Numbered from the stretch's first letter, positions 17,169 to 26,452 are shown. The stretch is DNA of 64,000 nt from Oscillospiraceae bacterium (GCA_910575505.1 CAJTFK010000005.1:123854-187853); one strand, 5' to 3'. Numbers and translations are program-made. Notes: generated by a model not told the origin, from the letters alone.

Positions 17169-17912
17169 ATGCTGGCGGAGCAGCGGGCGGAAAAAATTTT
17201 GACGGAGCTCAGCGTGCGGCGGACGGTCAGCGTGACGGACCTCTGTCTTGTGACAGGGGCCTCCGAGGCCACCATCCGCCGGGATCTGAACGCCCTGGCC
17301 CGTCAGGGCAGGCTGAGCAAGGTCCACGGCGGCGCGACGCTGCCGGGAGGCGAGTTTTACGGCGAGGAGCCGGACATGGAGACCAAGCGGCAGCTGTACA
17401 CCGAAGAAAAGGACCGGATTGCCCGGTACGCCGCCGGACTGGTGCAGGACGACGACATTGTGTTTATGGACGCGGGGACCACGGTGCTGCGCATGGCGGA
17501 GCATCTTCAGCCCTCCGGCGCGCTGTTCCTCTCCAACAGTCCGGAGTGCGCCTGCCGTCTGCTGGAACGGAATCTGCGGACCTATGTGCTGGGCGGGATG
17601 ATGAAGCCCGGCACGATGGCCGTCACGGGAGCGGAGGCCATGGAGGGCCTGCGGCGCTATCATTTCACCAAGGCCTTTCTGGGGGTCAACGGCATCACCG
17701 TCGGCCAGGGCTTCACCACGCCGGACCCGGAGGAGGCGGCGGTGAAGACGCTGGCGGCCTCCCGGGCCCGGACCGTCTACGTGCTGGCGGACGCCAGCAA
17801 ATTCGGCCGGGTAACGGCGGCGTCCATGTTTCCCATCGAGGCGGCCCGGGTCATCACGGACCGGCTCCCCAATCAGCAGTACCGAAACTATACGGAGATC
17901 AGGGAGGTTTAG
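17169..17912 (+). CDS. DeoR/GlpR-family transcriptional regulator
   Basis: A 247-residue repressor with an N-terminal winged helix (ILTELSVRRTVSVTDLC ... SEATIRRDLNALARQGRL, then VHGGA) and a C-terminal sugar-phosphate sensor of the phosphosugar-isomerase fold (DAGTTVLRMAEHL ... ADASKFGR). Members respond to a phosphorylated sugar made by the operon they control. GGAGGTGAG lies before the ATG. It sits first in an operon with a PfkB kinase (4 bases away) and a PTS permease, so it most likely senses their phosphorylated intermediate. Confidence 0.92.
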   Translation: MLAEQRAEKILTELSVRRTVSVTDLCLVTGASEATIRRDLNALARQGRLSKVHGGATLPGGEFYGEEPDMETKRQLYTEEKDRIARYAAGLVQDDDIVFMDAGTTVLRMAEHLQPSGALFLSNSPECACRLLERNLRTYVLGGMMKPGTMAVTGAEAMEGLRRYHFTKAFLGVNGITVGQGFTTPDPEEAAVKTLAASRARTVYVLADASKFGRVTAASMFPIEAARVITDRLPNQQYRNYTEIREV

Positions 17913-17915
17913 GCT

Positions 17916-18824
17916 GTGGTCTGCACGGTGACATTCAATCCCGCCCTGGATTATGTGCTGCGCATGGATACCTTCCGCCCCGGCGCGCTGAACCGCAGCA
18001 AAAGCGAGGAACTTCAGTGCGGCGGCAAGGGCGTCAATGTATCCATCGTCCTGCACAATCTGGGCATCGAAACGACAGCCCTGGGCTTTCTGGCGGGCTT
18101 CACCGGTCAGGCATTGGACCAGGGGCTCCGCCGGGCCGGCGTGCGGACGGACTTTATCTGGCTGGACGAGGGCTATACCCGGGTCAACCTGAAAATCAAG
18201 GCCGGTGAGGAGACGGAGATCAACAACCCCGGTCCCCCCATCCCCCCTTCGGCTCTGGAGGCCCTTTTTCAGAAGCTGGACCGGCTGAGGGCGGGGGACA
18301 TTCTGGTGCTGGCGGGCTCCGTGCCCATTCCATCGCCGGAAGACGTCTGCCGCCGCCTCCTGACCCGGCTGGAGGGCCGGGACATTCTGACGGTGATCGA
18401 CGCCGCCGGGCCGCCGCTGCGGGCGGCGCTGCCCTGCCGCCCCTTTCTGGTAAAGCCCAACAGCCTGGAGCTGGGGGAGTTCTTTGGGGCCGGGAGGGCC
18501 CTGCGGGAAGAGGCGGAGGTCCTTTCCTGCGCCCGGCAGCTTCAGGCCCGGGGGGCCCGGAATGTGCTGGTGTCCATGGCGGGGGACGGGTCTCTCCTGC
18601 TGGACGAGACCGGCGTCAGCCGCCGTCTGGGGGTTCCCCCGGGGCAGGTCCGCAACTCCGTGGGGGCCGGGGATTCCATGGTGGCCGGCTTTCTGGCCGG
18701 CTGGCTGGAATCCGGGTCCTATGAGACCGCCCACCGCATGGGCGCCGCCGCCGGGTCCGCCACCGCCTTTTCCGACCGGCTGGCCACGGGGCCGGAGATC
18801 CGGGCCCTGCTGAATGCCTTTTAA
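17916..18824 (+). CDS. PfkB-family hexose-phosphate kinase (1-phosphofructokinase-like)
   Basis: A 302-residue cytoplasmic kinase of the ribokinase fold. It has the FruK/LacC-type N-terminus (VTFNPALDYVLRM), GGKGVNVS at about residue 38 and the catalytic NSVGAGDSMVAGFL anion hole near residue 246. FruK makes fructose-1,6-bisphosphate from fructose-1-phosphate; LacC acts on tagatose-6-phosphate. I cannot separate these by eye. A GTG start with AGGGAGG 9 bases upstream immediately follows the DeoR gene. Confidence 0.88.
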   Translation: MVCTVTFNPALDYVLRMDTFRPGALNRSKSEELQCGGKGVNVSIVLHNLGIETTALGFLAGFTGQALDQGLRRAGVRTDFIWLDEGYTRVNLKIKAGEETEINNPGPPIPPSALEALFQKLDRLRAGDILVLAGSVPIPSPEDVCRRLLTRLEGRDILTVIDAAGPPLRAALPCRPFLVKPNSLELGEFFGAGRALREEAEVLSCARQLQARGARNVLVSMAGDGSLLLDETGVSRRLGVPPGQVRNSVGAGDSMVAGFLAGWLESGSYETAHRMGAAAGSATAFSDRLATGPEIRALLNAF

Positions 18825-18895
18825 TGGGAATCAAGCCGCGGCCCCTGAAAAGGACCCGGCTGATTATAAATTGATATGAGAAAGGAAGTCACGCA

Positions 18896-20779
18896 ATGAA
18901 AGAAAAAGTCCAAAAGTTTGGACGGTTCCTCAGCGGCATGGTCATGCCCAACATCGGGGCCTTTATCGCCTGGGGTCTCATCGCCGCGCTGTTTATCGAC
19001 GCGGGCTGGTTCCCCAACAAGACCATCAACGGAATGGTTGGCCCCATGCTGTCCTACCTGCTGCCCATCCTGATCGCTTACACCGGCGGCAAGGCGGTAG
19101 GAGGCCAGAAGGGCGCCGTCGCCGGTACGCTGGCCACCCTGGGCGCCATTGCCTCTACCGACGCCACCATGTTCATCGGGGCCATGATCTGCGGTCCCCT
19201 GGGCGGCTGGTGCATCAAGAAGTTTGACGAAAAAATGGAGGGCCACATCCCCGCCGGCTTCGAAATGGTGGTCAACAACTTCTCCGTGGGCATCATCGGC
19301 GCGATCCTGGCGATCCTGTCCATCTATATCATCGGCCCCGTCTGTGTGGGTCTCACCGTCATCCTGGAAAAGGGCGTCGGCATCCTGGTGGACAACGGCC
19401 TGCTGCCTCTGACCGCCATTCTGGTAGAGCCTGCCAAGGTGCTCTTCCTCAACAACGCCATCAACCACGGCGTCTTTACCCCCATCGGCACCGCAGAGGC
19501 CCTGGAAGCCGGCAAGTCCATCCTGTTCATGATCGAGTCCAACCCCGGTCCCGGTCTGGGCCTCCTGCTGGCCTACTGCGTGTTCGGCAAGGGCGAGACC
19601 CGCTCCTCCGCCGGCGCAGCCGCTGTCATTCAGTTTGTGGGCGGCATCCATGAGATTTACTTCCCCTATGTGCTGATGAACCCCATCGTCATCCTGGGCC
19701 CCATGCTGGGCAATGTGGCGGGCATCTTTGTCCTCTCCATGCTGGGCGGCGGACTTGCCGCGGCGGCCTCTCCCGGCAGCATCATCGCGGAAATGCTCAT
19801 GACCCCCAGAGGCGGTTACTTCGCCAACATCGCGGGCATTGCGGTGGCCGCCGTGGTCAGCTTCCTCATCTCCGCCTTCCTGCTGAAATTCTTCGGCAAG
19901 GACGCCAGCCTGGAAGAGGCCCAGGCCCAGGTGGCCGCCAGCAAGGCAGCTTCCAAGGGCCAGGCCGCTCCCTCCGCCTCCGGCAGCAGCACCGGCGCTT
20001 CCGTGGACCCCAAGGACGTGAAAAAGATCGTCTTCGCCTGCGATGCGGGCATGGGCTCCTCCGCCATGGGCGCCACCATGCTCCGCAACAAGCTCAAGGA
20101 CGCCGGCATCACCGACATTGAAGTGGTTCACGCCCCCGTCTCCGAGATTCCCAAGGACTGCCAGATCGTCGTCACTCACCACGAGCTGGCCCACCGGGCC
20201 ACGGCCAGCAACCCCAGCGCCCGGGTCATCCCCATCAAGAATTTCATGGGCGCGCCGGAGTACAACACGCTGGTGACCGAACTGGTGAATGGCCGCAAGG
20301 GCGGCGCACCCGCCGCGGAGAAGGCCCCTGCCGCGGAGCCCGCCGCATCCGGCGCGATCCTGCTGGAGAAAAAGAACATCATCCTGAACTGCAAGCCCGT
20401 CACGCCTCAGGAGGCCATCCGGGCCTGCGGAAAGCTGATGGTGGAGAGCGGCTATGTGGAAGAGGGCTATGTTGAGGGCATGATCGCCCGGGAAGAGGAA
20501 TTCTCCCTGGCCATCGGCAACCACGTGGCCATTCCCCACGGCATCGAGTCCGTCAAGAAGCTCATCAAAAAGACCGGCATCGTGGTGATGACCTACCCCG
20601 AGGGCATTGAATGGGGCGACGACGTGGTGAAACTGGTGGTGGGCATTGCCGCCAAGGGCGATGAACACCTGGAGATCCTGGGCCGCATCGTGGAAGTGGC
20701 TGACGAAGATGAGGCCACCGACGCTCTGGTCGCCGCCGACGTGGAAGACTTGTTCAAGAAACTCAACGGGCTGAACTGA
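18896..20779 (+). CDS. PTS system mannitol-type EIICBA permease
   Basis: A 627-residue fused PTS transporter that imports and phosphorylates a hexitol or ketose. The membrane EIIC domain fills residues 1-345 (GRFLSGMVMPNIGAFIAWG; NHGVFTPIGTAEA; GGIHEIYFPYVL). A linker rich in Ala and Ser leads to EIIB with the phospho-Cys in VFACDAGMGSSAMG (about residue 382). A second Ala/Pro linker leads to EIIA with the phospho-His in VAIPHG (about 545). All three domains match mannitol permease MtlA, but the operon lacks mtlD, so the substrate may be another hexitol or ketose. Confidence 0.9.
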   Translation: MKEKVQKFGRFLSGMVMPNIGAFIAWGLIAALFIDAGWFPNKTINGMVGPMLSYLLPILIAYTGGKAVGGQKGAVAGTLATLGAIASTDATMFIGAMICGPLGGWCIKKFDEKMEGHIPAGFEMVVNNFSVGIIGAILAILSIYIIGPVCVGLTVILEKGVGILVDNGLLPLTAILVEPAKVLFLNNAINHGVFTPIGTAEALEAGKSILFMIESNPGPGLGLLLAYCVFGKGETRSSAGAAAVIQFVGGIHEIYFPYVLMNPIVILGPMLGNVAGIFVLSMLGGGLAAAASPGSIIAEMLMTPRGGYFANIAGIAVAAVVSFLISAFLLKFFGKDASLEEAQAQVAASKAASKGQAAPSASGSSTGASVDPKDVKKIVFACDAGMGSSAMGATMLRNKLKDAGITDIEVVHAPVSEIPKDCQIVVTHHELAHRATASNPSARVIPIKNFMGAPEYNTLVTELVNGRKGGAPAAEKAPAAEPAASGAILLEKKNIILNCKPVTPQEAIRACGKLMVESGYVEEGYVEGMIAREEEFSLAIGNHVAIPHGIESVKKLIKKTGIVVMTYPEGIEWGDDVVKLVVGIAAKGDEHLEILGRIVEVADEDEATDALVAADVEDLFKKLNGLN

Positions 20780-20798
20780 ACGCATCTGTGAGGAATAG

Positions 20799-20853
20799 GG
20801 AGTCAGGAATGGATTTTTGGCCGTTCGAACAGGAAAATTCCTGACTCCTTATT
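20799..20853 (+). terminator. Hairpin between the PTS gene and the dehydrogenase
   Basis: A 12-bp perfect stem (ggagtcaggaat / attcctgactcc) with a 26-base loop is followed by TTATTT. It may end part of the transcripts and lower expression of the downstream gene. Confidence 0.55.
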
Positions 20854-20888
20854 TCTGGAGTTCGAATTCGCAGAAAGGACCGTAGGAC

Positions 20889-22178
20889 ATGAAGTCAAAG
20901 GGTGTGCGTCTGTACGGCGCTTATGACATCCGCCTGGAGGAGTTTGACCTGCCGGAGATCCAAGACGATGAGATCCTGGTCCGGGTCATGAGCGACAGCA
21001 TCTGTATGTCTACATACAAGCTCCTGGTCCAGGGCAAGGCCCACAAGCGCTGTCCCCCGGACGTGGACGTCCGTCCGGTCCTGATCGGCCACGAGTTCGC
21101 CGGCGACATCGTAAAGGTGGGCAGGAAGTGGCGGAACGAGTTCTGCCCCGGGGAGAAATTCGCCCAGCAGCCCGCCCTGAATTACAAGGGAAGCCTGGCT
21201 TCCCCCGGCTACTCCTATCCGTATTTCGGCGGGGCCTGTACCTACTGCATCGTACCGCCGGAGGTGATGGAGCTGGGCTACCTGCTCCACTACGAGGGCG
21301 AGAGCTATTTCGAGGCCAGCCTGGGGGAACCCATGAGCTGCATCGTGGGAGGATACTACGGCAATTACCACACCAACAAGGTGGACCACCGGCATTCCAT
21401 CGGCATCAAGGCCGGCGGCCGGGTCCTCATCATGGGCGGCTGCGGCCCCATGGGCCTGGGGGCCATTGAGTATCCCCTGGTGCTGGAGAACAGGCCCGCC
21501 CTGATTGTGATAACGGACCTGTCCGATGAACGCATCGCCCGGGCCCGGCGCTTCATCTCCGAGGAGGAGGCCGCCCTCCGGGGCGTGAGGCTGGTCTACA
21601 TAAACCCCCTTCACTGTGAGGACGAATTCTCCACTCTGATGGACCTGACCGGCGGAATGGGCTACGACGACATCTTTGTGTTCAACGCCATCCGCGCCCT
21701 GGCGGAAATGGGGGACCGGCTGCTGGGCTACGACGGATGTATGAATTTCTTCTCCGGCCCCACCAGCAGGGAATTCTCCGCCACCATCAATCTCTACAAC
21801 TGTCACTACTCATCCACCCATATTCTGGGCACCACCGGCGGAAACACCGCCGACCTGAAGGAGGCTATCCAATTGGCCTCCGAGGGGAAAATCCGTCCCG
21901 CCGTCATGGTCACCCATGTAGGGGGCATGGACTCCATCGCGGAGACCACCCGGAATCTCCCCGGCATCCCCGGTGGGAAGAAGCTGGCCTACACCCAGTT
22001 TGACATGCCCATGACCGCCATCGACGATTTCCGCCAGAAGGGCGAAGCGGAGAGAAATCCCCTGTTTCTCCAGCTGGCCGACTGCTGCGACGCCCATGGC
22101 GGCCTGTGGAACTCCGAGGCGGAGCAGATTCTGTTCCGGCACTTCGGCGTGCCGGCGGCAGGCGCAGTCCCGTTCTGA
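20889..22178 (+). CDS. Zinc-binding dehydrogenase, L-sorbose-1-phosphate reductase-like
   Basis: A 429-residue medium-chain dehydrogenase. Catalytic zinc ligands are a Cys in SDSICMSTYK and the His-Glu of IGHEFAGD. A Rossmann glycine motif (LIMGGCGPMGLGAIEY) starts near residue 182. The length and the LYGAYDIRLEEFDLPEIQDDEIL opening recall SorE-type L-sorbose-1-phosphate reductases, which interconvert ketose-1-phosphate and hexitol-6-phosphate; that match is from memory. Being next to a hexitol PTS and a PfkB kinase, it would oxidise the imported polyol phosphate or reduce a ketose phosphate. Confidence 0.8.
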   Translation: MKSKGVRLYGAYDIRLEEFDLPEIQDDEILVRVMSDSICMSTYKLLVQGKAHKRCPPDVDVRPVLIGHEFAGDIVKVGRKWRNEFCPGEKFAQQPALNYKGSLASPGYSYPYFGGACTYCIVPPEVMELGYLLHYEGESYFEASLGEPMSCIVGGYYGNYHTNKVDHRHSIGIKAGGRVLIMGGCGPMGLGAIEYPLVLENRPALIVITDLSDERIARARRFISEEEAALRGVRLVYINPLHCEDEFSTLMDLTGGMGYDDIFVFNAIRALAEMGDRLLGYDGCMNFFSGPTSREFSATINLYNCHYSSTHILGTTGGNTADLKEAIQLASEGKIRPAVMVTHVGGMDSIAETTRNLPGIPGGKKLAYTQFDMPMTAIDDFRQKGEAERNPLFLQLADCCDAHGGLWNSEAEQILFRHFGVPAAGAVPF

Positions 22179-22183
22179 AAGCA

Positions 22184-22224
22184 ACAGGAAGCCCCCCCCG
22201 GCTATGCCGGGGGGGGCTTCCTGT
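22184..22224. terminator. Perfect 19-bp GC-rich hairpin after the dehydrogenase
   Basis: Bases 22184-22202 pair without mismatch to 22206-22224 around the loop TAT. There is no T-run, so termination may need other factors or the hairpin may protect the 3' end. Confidence 0.7.
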
Positions 22225-22345
22225 GCGGGCACAGCTCTTTGTTCCCCGCAGGCGCGTAAACGCGCAAGCGCGGTCTGCCAGCTGCACATAGATTGCTGCC
22301 TGACGCCCGTAAACGGGCCTCTCGGCTGGCTCGTTAACTGTTCAC

Positions 22346-22712
22346 TCATCCCGTCTTCCCTGCGCCGGCTCTTGACATGCTTTTTTCGGACTGCATTCTT
22401 ACCTGCGGTATTTGTACTGTACCCTCCCCGAACTGTTCATACAGCATCGTGCCGCTCTTTCCGTTCAGATACCCCATAAAACCTGATACCGACATCTCCG
22501 GCGGTATTTCCTCCGGCAAGCGGATATGGTCCGGGCACGCTTCTGTTTCTATCATTCGAATGCCTTTCCATTCACATCGCCGCCGCAAAATCTTTCCTGC
22601 TGCCGTTTTTCTCCCGAAAGAGTACCTTCCGCCGGTATTTTGACGCAGACACAATATGATATCTACAGTTCCGTTTCGTATGCGATAAACGGTTTATGTC
22701 ATACAGCTCCAT
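22346..22712 (-). pseudogene. IS200/IS605-family transposase TnpA relic
   Basis: Translating the minus strand in two frames recovers an IS200 transposase: LSHTKRNCRYHIVSASKYRRK from 22712, then, after a frameshift near 22620, GKILRRRCEWKGIRMIETEA, DHIRLPEEIPPEMSVSGF and MGYLNGKSGTML. The HUH motif (normally HIH after Asp) is broken to HIR, and the part holding the catalytic Tyr is missing. It is therefore inactive. The rest of the 740-base gap around it holds only terminators and no other gene. Confidence 0.8.
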
Positions 22713-22805
22713 CTGAATGGCCTCTCTTTTCTGCCCGCACTGCTCTGGCACACCATACCCTTTATTGAAGGGAGTTTTTCGTCCTCACTGCCTGCGGCTT
22801 TTTTG

Positions 22806-22834
22806 AACCACTGGCCTTGCCAGTGGTTTTCTTT
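22806..22834 (+). terminator. Terminator-like hairpin
   Basis: A 10-bp stem (aaccactggc / gccagtggtt) with a 3-base loop is followed by TTTTCTTT on the plus strand. It may close readthrough from the sugar operon or be an IS200-linked hairpin. Confidence 0.6.
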
Positions 22835-22847
22835 ATGCAAAAAATGC

Positions 22848-22882
22848 AAAAACCGCCGCGCCCCGGAGGGCGCGGCGGTTTT
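22848..22882 (-). terminator. Terminator of the third LacI regulator
   Basis: A 15-bp stem (aaaaccgccgcgccc / gggcgcggcggtttt) with a 4-5 base loop, followed on the minus strand by TTTTGCATTTTTTG. It lies 35 bases past the gene's stop. Confidence 0.8.
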
Positions 22883-22917
22883 GGGAGAGACTGCCGTCCG
22901 GACGGCGGCTCACGGCT

Positions 22918-23970
22918 TCAGCAACCCTCAGTCCGAAGCTCATCGGCAATGTTGTACCGGGTGCGGATCAGGATGCCGGTGTACAGCAGTTCCCGCTCCG
23001 GCCGCCTGCCGCTGACAAGATACTGATAGAGAATCTGGAGGGAGCGGCTGCCCTGCTCAAAGGCCATCTGATCCAGAACAAAGCTCAGAGCGCCGTTTTG
23101 CAGCAGCCTCCGGTTGGGCTCGTTCAGGTCATAGGCCACCACCCGGACCCGGCCCCGCCGGCGCTCCTCCTCAATGGCCCGGCAGGCTCCCTGCTGGCCG
23201 TTGGAGGTGATATAAATGCAGGACAGGCTGGGGTTTTCCCGCAGAATGTGCTGGGTGATTTCGTGGGCGTAATCCTCCCGGTCGAAGCAGGGCTGAAAGG
23301 GGAGGAGGCGGATGCTGCCGCCCTCTGCATCCAGCGTATCCAGAAAGCCCCGGAGGCGGCTGTTGTGGGCCCCGTTGTTCACGTGGCCGGCGATGGGGAA
23401 CACCACTCCCCCGGCGGGCAGCATCTCCTTCACCAGGCCCGCCGCCGTCTGGCCGGCCCGGTAGTTGTCCATGCCCACAAAGCAGATCCGGCGGCTGTCC
23501 GGGGCGTCGGTGTTCAGGGTGACCACGGGAACGTCCCGGTCATGGAGCCAGTCAATGCGGTCAATCAGGTCCGGCGTGTTGTTGGAGGCAATGGCCAGAC
23601 CCGCCGCCCCCGCCTGGGTCAGGGCGTCCATCTCCCGGAGCACTCTGCCGGTGTCCCGGCCCTGGACCTCCCGCAGGTCCACCGTCACTCCGGCGTTTTC
23701 CAGGGGCCCGGCGGCCTGCCGGACGCCGGCGGCCACGTCCTGCATGGTGGGGGTCTCCGCTGACTGGAGGATGACCCCCAGCCGCATGCCCTGCCGGGAC
23801 CGGACCAGGGCCTGCCCGTTGGCGTTGGGCCGGTAGCCCAGCTCTTCCGCGATTTTCAGGATGCGGGCCGCCACATCTGGATTCACCCGGCCCCGGTTGT
23901 GCAGAGCCCGGTCCACCGTCCCCCGGGAGACTCCCGCCAGCTCGGCGATCTGCTGGGAAGTGACTGCCAT
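22918..23970 (-). CDS. LacI-family regulator of the inositol-type module
   Basis: A 350-residue regulator with an HTH (SQQIAELAGVSRGTVDRALHNRGRV) and a periplasmic-binding-protein-like sensor domain with SLSCIYITSNGQQGAC. The SRGTVDRAL recognition helix is the type seen in regulators that bind sugar or cyclitol ligands. The ATG at 23970 follows AAAGGAGG; the longer open frame crosses the promoter. Divergent from the SSS symporter, so it probably controls the inositol-type genes. The ligand is inferred, not shown. Confidence 0.9.
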   Translation of the reverse strand: MAVTSQQIAELAGVSRGTVDRALHNRGRVNPDVAARILKIAEELGYRPNANGQALVRSRQGMRLGVILQSAETPTMQDVAAGVRQAAGPLENAGVTVDLREVQGRDTGRVLREMDALTQAGAAGLAIASNNTPDLIDRIDWLHDRDVPVVTLNTDAPDSRRICFVGMDNYRAGQTAAGLVKEMLPAGGVVFPIAGHVNNGAHNSRLRGFLDTLDAEGGSIRLLPFQPCFDREDYAHEITQHILRENPSLSCIYITSNGQQGACRAIEEERRRGRVRVVAYDLNEPNRRLLQNGALSFVLDQMAFEQGSRSLQILYQYLVSGRRPERELLYTGILIRTRYNIADELRTEGC

Positions 23971-24015
23971 ACCGGTATACGCCTCCTTTTCTGCTGAATT
24001 GATATCCTGACTGTT

Positions 24016-24045
24016 ATTATAACAGAGGGTGCCCGCTGTTTGCAA
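24016..24045 (-). promoter_or_regulatory. Promoter of the third LacI gene
   Basis: On the minus strand TTGCAA (24045-24040) and TATAAT (24021-24016) are spaced 18 bases, 46 bases before the start codon. Confidence 0.6.
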
Positions 24046-24190
24046 GCCCATTTTGACGCGTTTTTCACAAGTTGCACGCATAGCACGCGGTTTTTCCAGC
24101 CTCCCCGGCCCATTTTGCACAAGAAGGCCCCTTGGCTTTTGCGCGCTTCTACAAAAAGAGTTCTTTTGCTGTTTTATACGGATTTTGCCC

Positions 24191-24219
24191 TTGCAAAAAC
24201 AGTTTTTATGTGATATTTT
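24191..24219 (+). promoter_or_regulatory. Promoter of the SSS symporter gene
   Basis: TTGCAA and TATTTT have 17-base spacing, about 130 bases before the symporter start. The 381-base divergent gap holds no gene; CCCATTTTG occurs twice in it (from about 24048 and 24110). Confidence 0.5.
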
Positions 24220-24351
24220 ATTGTCAGGATGTTTGATTGACCCCCATGAGGCGCGTTGCCGCGCGCCCCGTTTTTCCCGCGGAATTCCTCTTTTGCGTGC
24301 ATTTCTTTGCGTGCTCCAATTTCCCTAAAACAGAAAGTGGAGGCTGACACA

Positions 24352-26013
24352 ATGTCGTTTTTCAGTTCAATCGCGTGGACGCTGATCTCCTTCGTCCTTT
24401 TCACGGCCCTGGTGGCTGTCATTTCCAGCTGGAAGACCCGGGGCGACAACCTGGAATCCGCCGAGGGCTATTTTCTGGCGGGCCGGGGCCTGCCGGGCGT
24501 TGTGATTGCCGGCTCCCTGCTGCTGACCAATCTCTCCGCAGAGCAGCTGGTGGGCCTGAACGGCCAGAGCTGGGCATCCAACATGGGCCCCATTGCCTGG
24601 GAGGTGGGCTCCATGTTCACCCTGCTGGTTCTGGCGTACTACTTCCTGCCCCGCTACCTGAAAATGGGCGCCATGACCATTCCCTCTCTGATGGAAGTCC
24701 GCTACGGCAAGGGCACCAAAACCATGTTCTCCCTGGTCATCGTGGTGATGTATTCCATTTTGAATCTGCCGGTGATTCTGTACTCCGGCGCGGTGGTCTT
24801 TGAGCAGATTTTCGGCATCTCCGGCATGCTGGGCATCAGCACCTTCCAGTCCGTGGCCCTGCTGTGTCTGATCATCGGCGTCATCGGCGGCTGCTACGCC
24901 ATTTTCGGAGGGCTGAAGGCTGTGGCGGTGTCCGACACCATCAACGGCATCGGCCTGATTATCGGCGGTCTGATGGTGCCCTTCATCGGCTTTGCCGTGC
25001 TGGCCTCCCAGACCGGTGGTCACGGCATCCTGGACGGCGTGCGCTACATCCTGGAGACCGACCCCGCCAAGCTCAATGCCGTCAACGCCTGGAACGCCCC
25101 GGAGCCCGAGGTGCCCTGGCCCCTGATTATCACCGGCATGTTCTTCAACAATCTCTACTGGTGGTGCACCAACCAGTCCTTTGTCCAGCGGGCCCTGGCG
25201 GCCAAGTCTCTGAAGGAGGGCCAGAAGGGAGCCATCTTCTGCGGCTTCCTGAAGTGCCTGGGCCCCCTGTACCTGGTCATCCCCGGCATCATCGCCTTCT
25301 ACCTGCCTTCCATTCAGGACTCCATCGCCGCCGCCGGAAGCAAGGCCATCGACTTTGCCTACCCCGCCCTGATCTCCGCCATTATTCCCAAACCGGTGAT
25401 GGGTTTCTTCGCCGCCGTGATGTTCGGCGCGATTCTATCCTCCTTTAACTCCGTTCTGAATTCCGCCTCCACCATGTTCACCCTGGACCTGTACCGCTCC
25501 GCCTTCAGGCCCAATGCCTCCGACGCCCACTGCGTCAAGGTGGGCAAGGTCTACGGCACCATCGCCGGCTGCGTGTCCATCGTGATTGCCCCCTTCGTCA
25601 TGAACGCCTCCGGCATCACCACCTTCCTGAATTCCATGAGCCAGTTCGTGTCCCTGCCGGTGCTGTGCACCATCCTGGGCGTGTTCCTGTTCAGGCGTCT
25701 GCCGGCCTACACCCCCAAGATCATCACGGTGTTCCATGTGGTCTGCTACGGCGTGTTCCTGCTGATTGCCCCCAACTACCCCGGCACCGATCATCCCATT
25801 CACTATCTGTATGCCATGGCGGTGCTGTTCCCGGTAGAGCTGCTGATTATGTGGTTCCTGAACAAGTATAAGCCCGCCGGGGAGTACGTGCCCCAGGACG
25901 TGGGCGCGGTGGACCTGACCCCCTGGAAGTACCGGCACATTGTGTCCGCCATCGGTCTGGGCCTGGCGGTGGTCATCTACATCGTTTTCTCTCCCCTGGG
26001 CATCGCCGCCTGA
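24352..26013 (+). CDS. Sodium:solute symporter (SSS/SLC5 family)
   Basis: Polytopic inner-membrane Na+ symporter of 553 residues with about 14 hydrophobic segments. SSS landmarks include SAEGYFLAGRGLPGVVIAGS, the SAEQLVGLNGQSWA stretch in helix 1, YGKGTKTMFS, and GAILSSFNSVLNSASTMFTLD in the sodium-site helix. It resembles the SglT/inositol branch. Substrate is inferred to be a cyclitol or sugar because IolG-, IolH- and IolI-like enzymes follow. It has its own terminator and probably its own promoter. Confidence 0.9.
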   Translation: MSFFSSIAWTLISFVLFTALVAVISSWKTRGDNLESAEGYFLAGRGLPGVVIAGSLLLTNLSAEQLVGLNGQSWASNMGPIAWEVGSMFTLLVLAYYFLPRYLKMGAMTIPSLMEVRYGKGTKTMFSLVIVVMYSILNLPVILYSGAVVFEQIFGISGMLGISTFQSVALLCLIIGVIGGCYAIFGGLKAVAVSDTINGIGLIIGGLMVPFIGFAVLASQTGGHGILDGVRYILETDPAKLNAVNAWNAPEPEVPWPLIITGMFFNNLYWWCTNQSFVQRALAAKSLKEGQKGAIFCGFLKCLGPLYLVIPGIIAFYLPSIQDSIAAAGSKAIDFAYPALISAIIPKPVMGFFAAVMFGAILSSFNSVLNSASTMFTLDLYRSAFRPNASDAHCVKVGKVYGTIAGCVSIVIAPFVMNASGITTFLNSMSQFVSLPVLCTILGVFLFRRLPAYTPKIITVFHVVCYGVFLLIAPNYPGTDHPIHYLYAMAVLFPVELLIMWFLNKYKPAGEYVPQDVGAVDLTPWKYRHIVSAIGLGLAVVIYIVFSPLGIAA

Positions 26014-26028
26014 GACTGCCCCCGGCTC

Positions 26029-26066
26029 CAGGCGCCCCGCAGAATATGCGGGGCGCCTGTTCGGTT
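26029..26066 (+). terminator. Intrinsic terminator after the symporter
   Basis: A 13-bp stem (caggcgccccgca / tgcggggcgcctg) with a 5-base loop is followed by TTCGGTTTTT. Confidence 0.85.
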
Positions 26067-26224
26067 TTTCGGTCTTTCTGGTTCAGGCTCCGTGCGTGCT
26101 GAACGCAAAAGGGAAGAGCGGATTCTGTGCAGGTTTCTCAAAAACCCGGGGGCAATTATGGCAGACACGGTGTTTTCAACAAGTAAAGACCGAAAGAATT
26201 GTGGGTATTTTTCACATATTTTTC

Positions 26225-26252
26225 TTGCGTTCTCGTGAACGCCTGCTATAAT
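26225..26252 (+). promoter_or_regulatory. Promoter of the iolG-iolH-iolI-like operon
   Basis: TTGCGT and TATAAT have 16-base spacing, and TGC precedes the -10, giving an extended -10 as well. About 200 bases of leader follow. The remainder of the 439-base gap shows the terminator above and nothing else. Confidence 0.65.
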
Positions 26253-26452
26253 AAGACTCAGAGGAAATCAGGCGCAGGCAAAGACACGCACGCACAACAG
26301 GAGGGGGAACGGCCCCGGCAAGAGCCGTTTCCACGCGTCCGCGGGCTCCGGGTGTTCCCGGATGGACTTACGGGCAGCAAACAACAGGTGAACAGATGAG
26401 CGCGGGACGCTCAAAGATGGCTGAAAGGGCCAAATAACAGGAGGTAATGAAG

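Noticed and set aside
18821..20785. A 654-codon open frame on the minus strand opposite the PTS gene
   Set aside because: It is the antisense shadow of a high-GC gene: His/Gly/Ala-rich, no family motif, no ribosome binding site. The PTS gene on the plus strand has all three expected domains.
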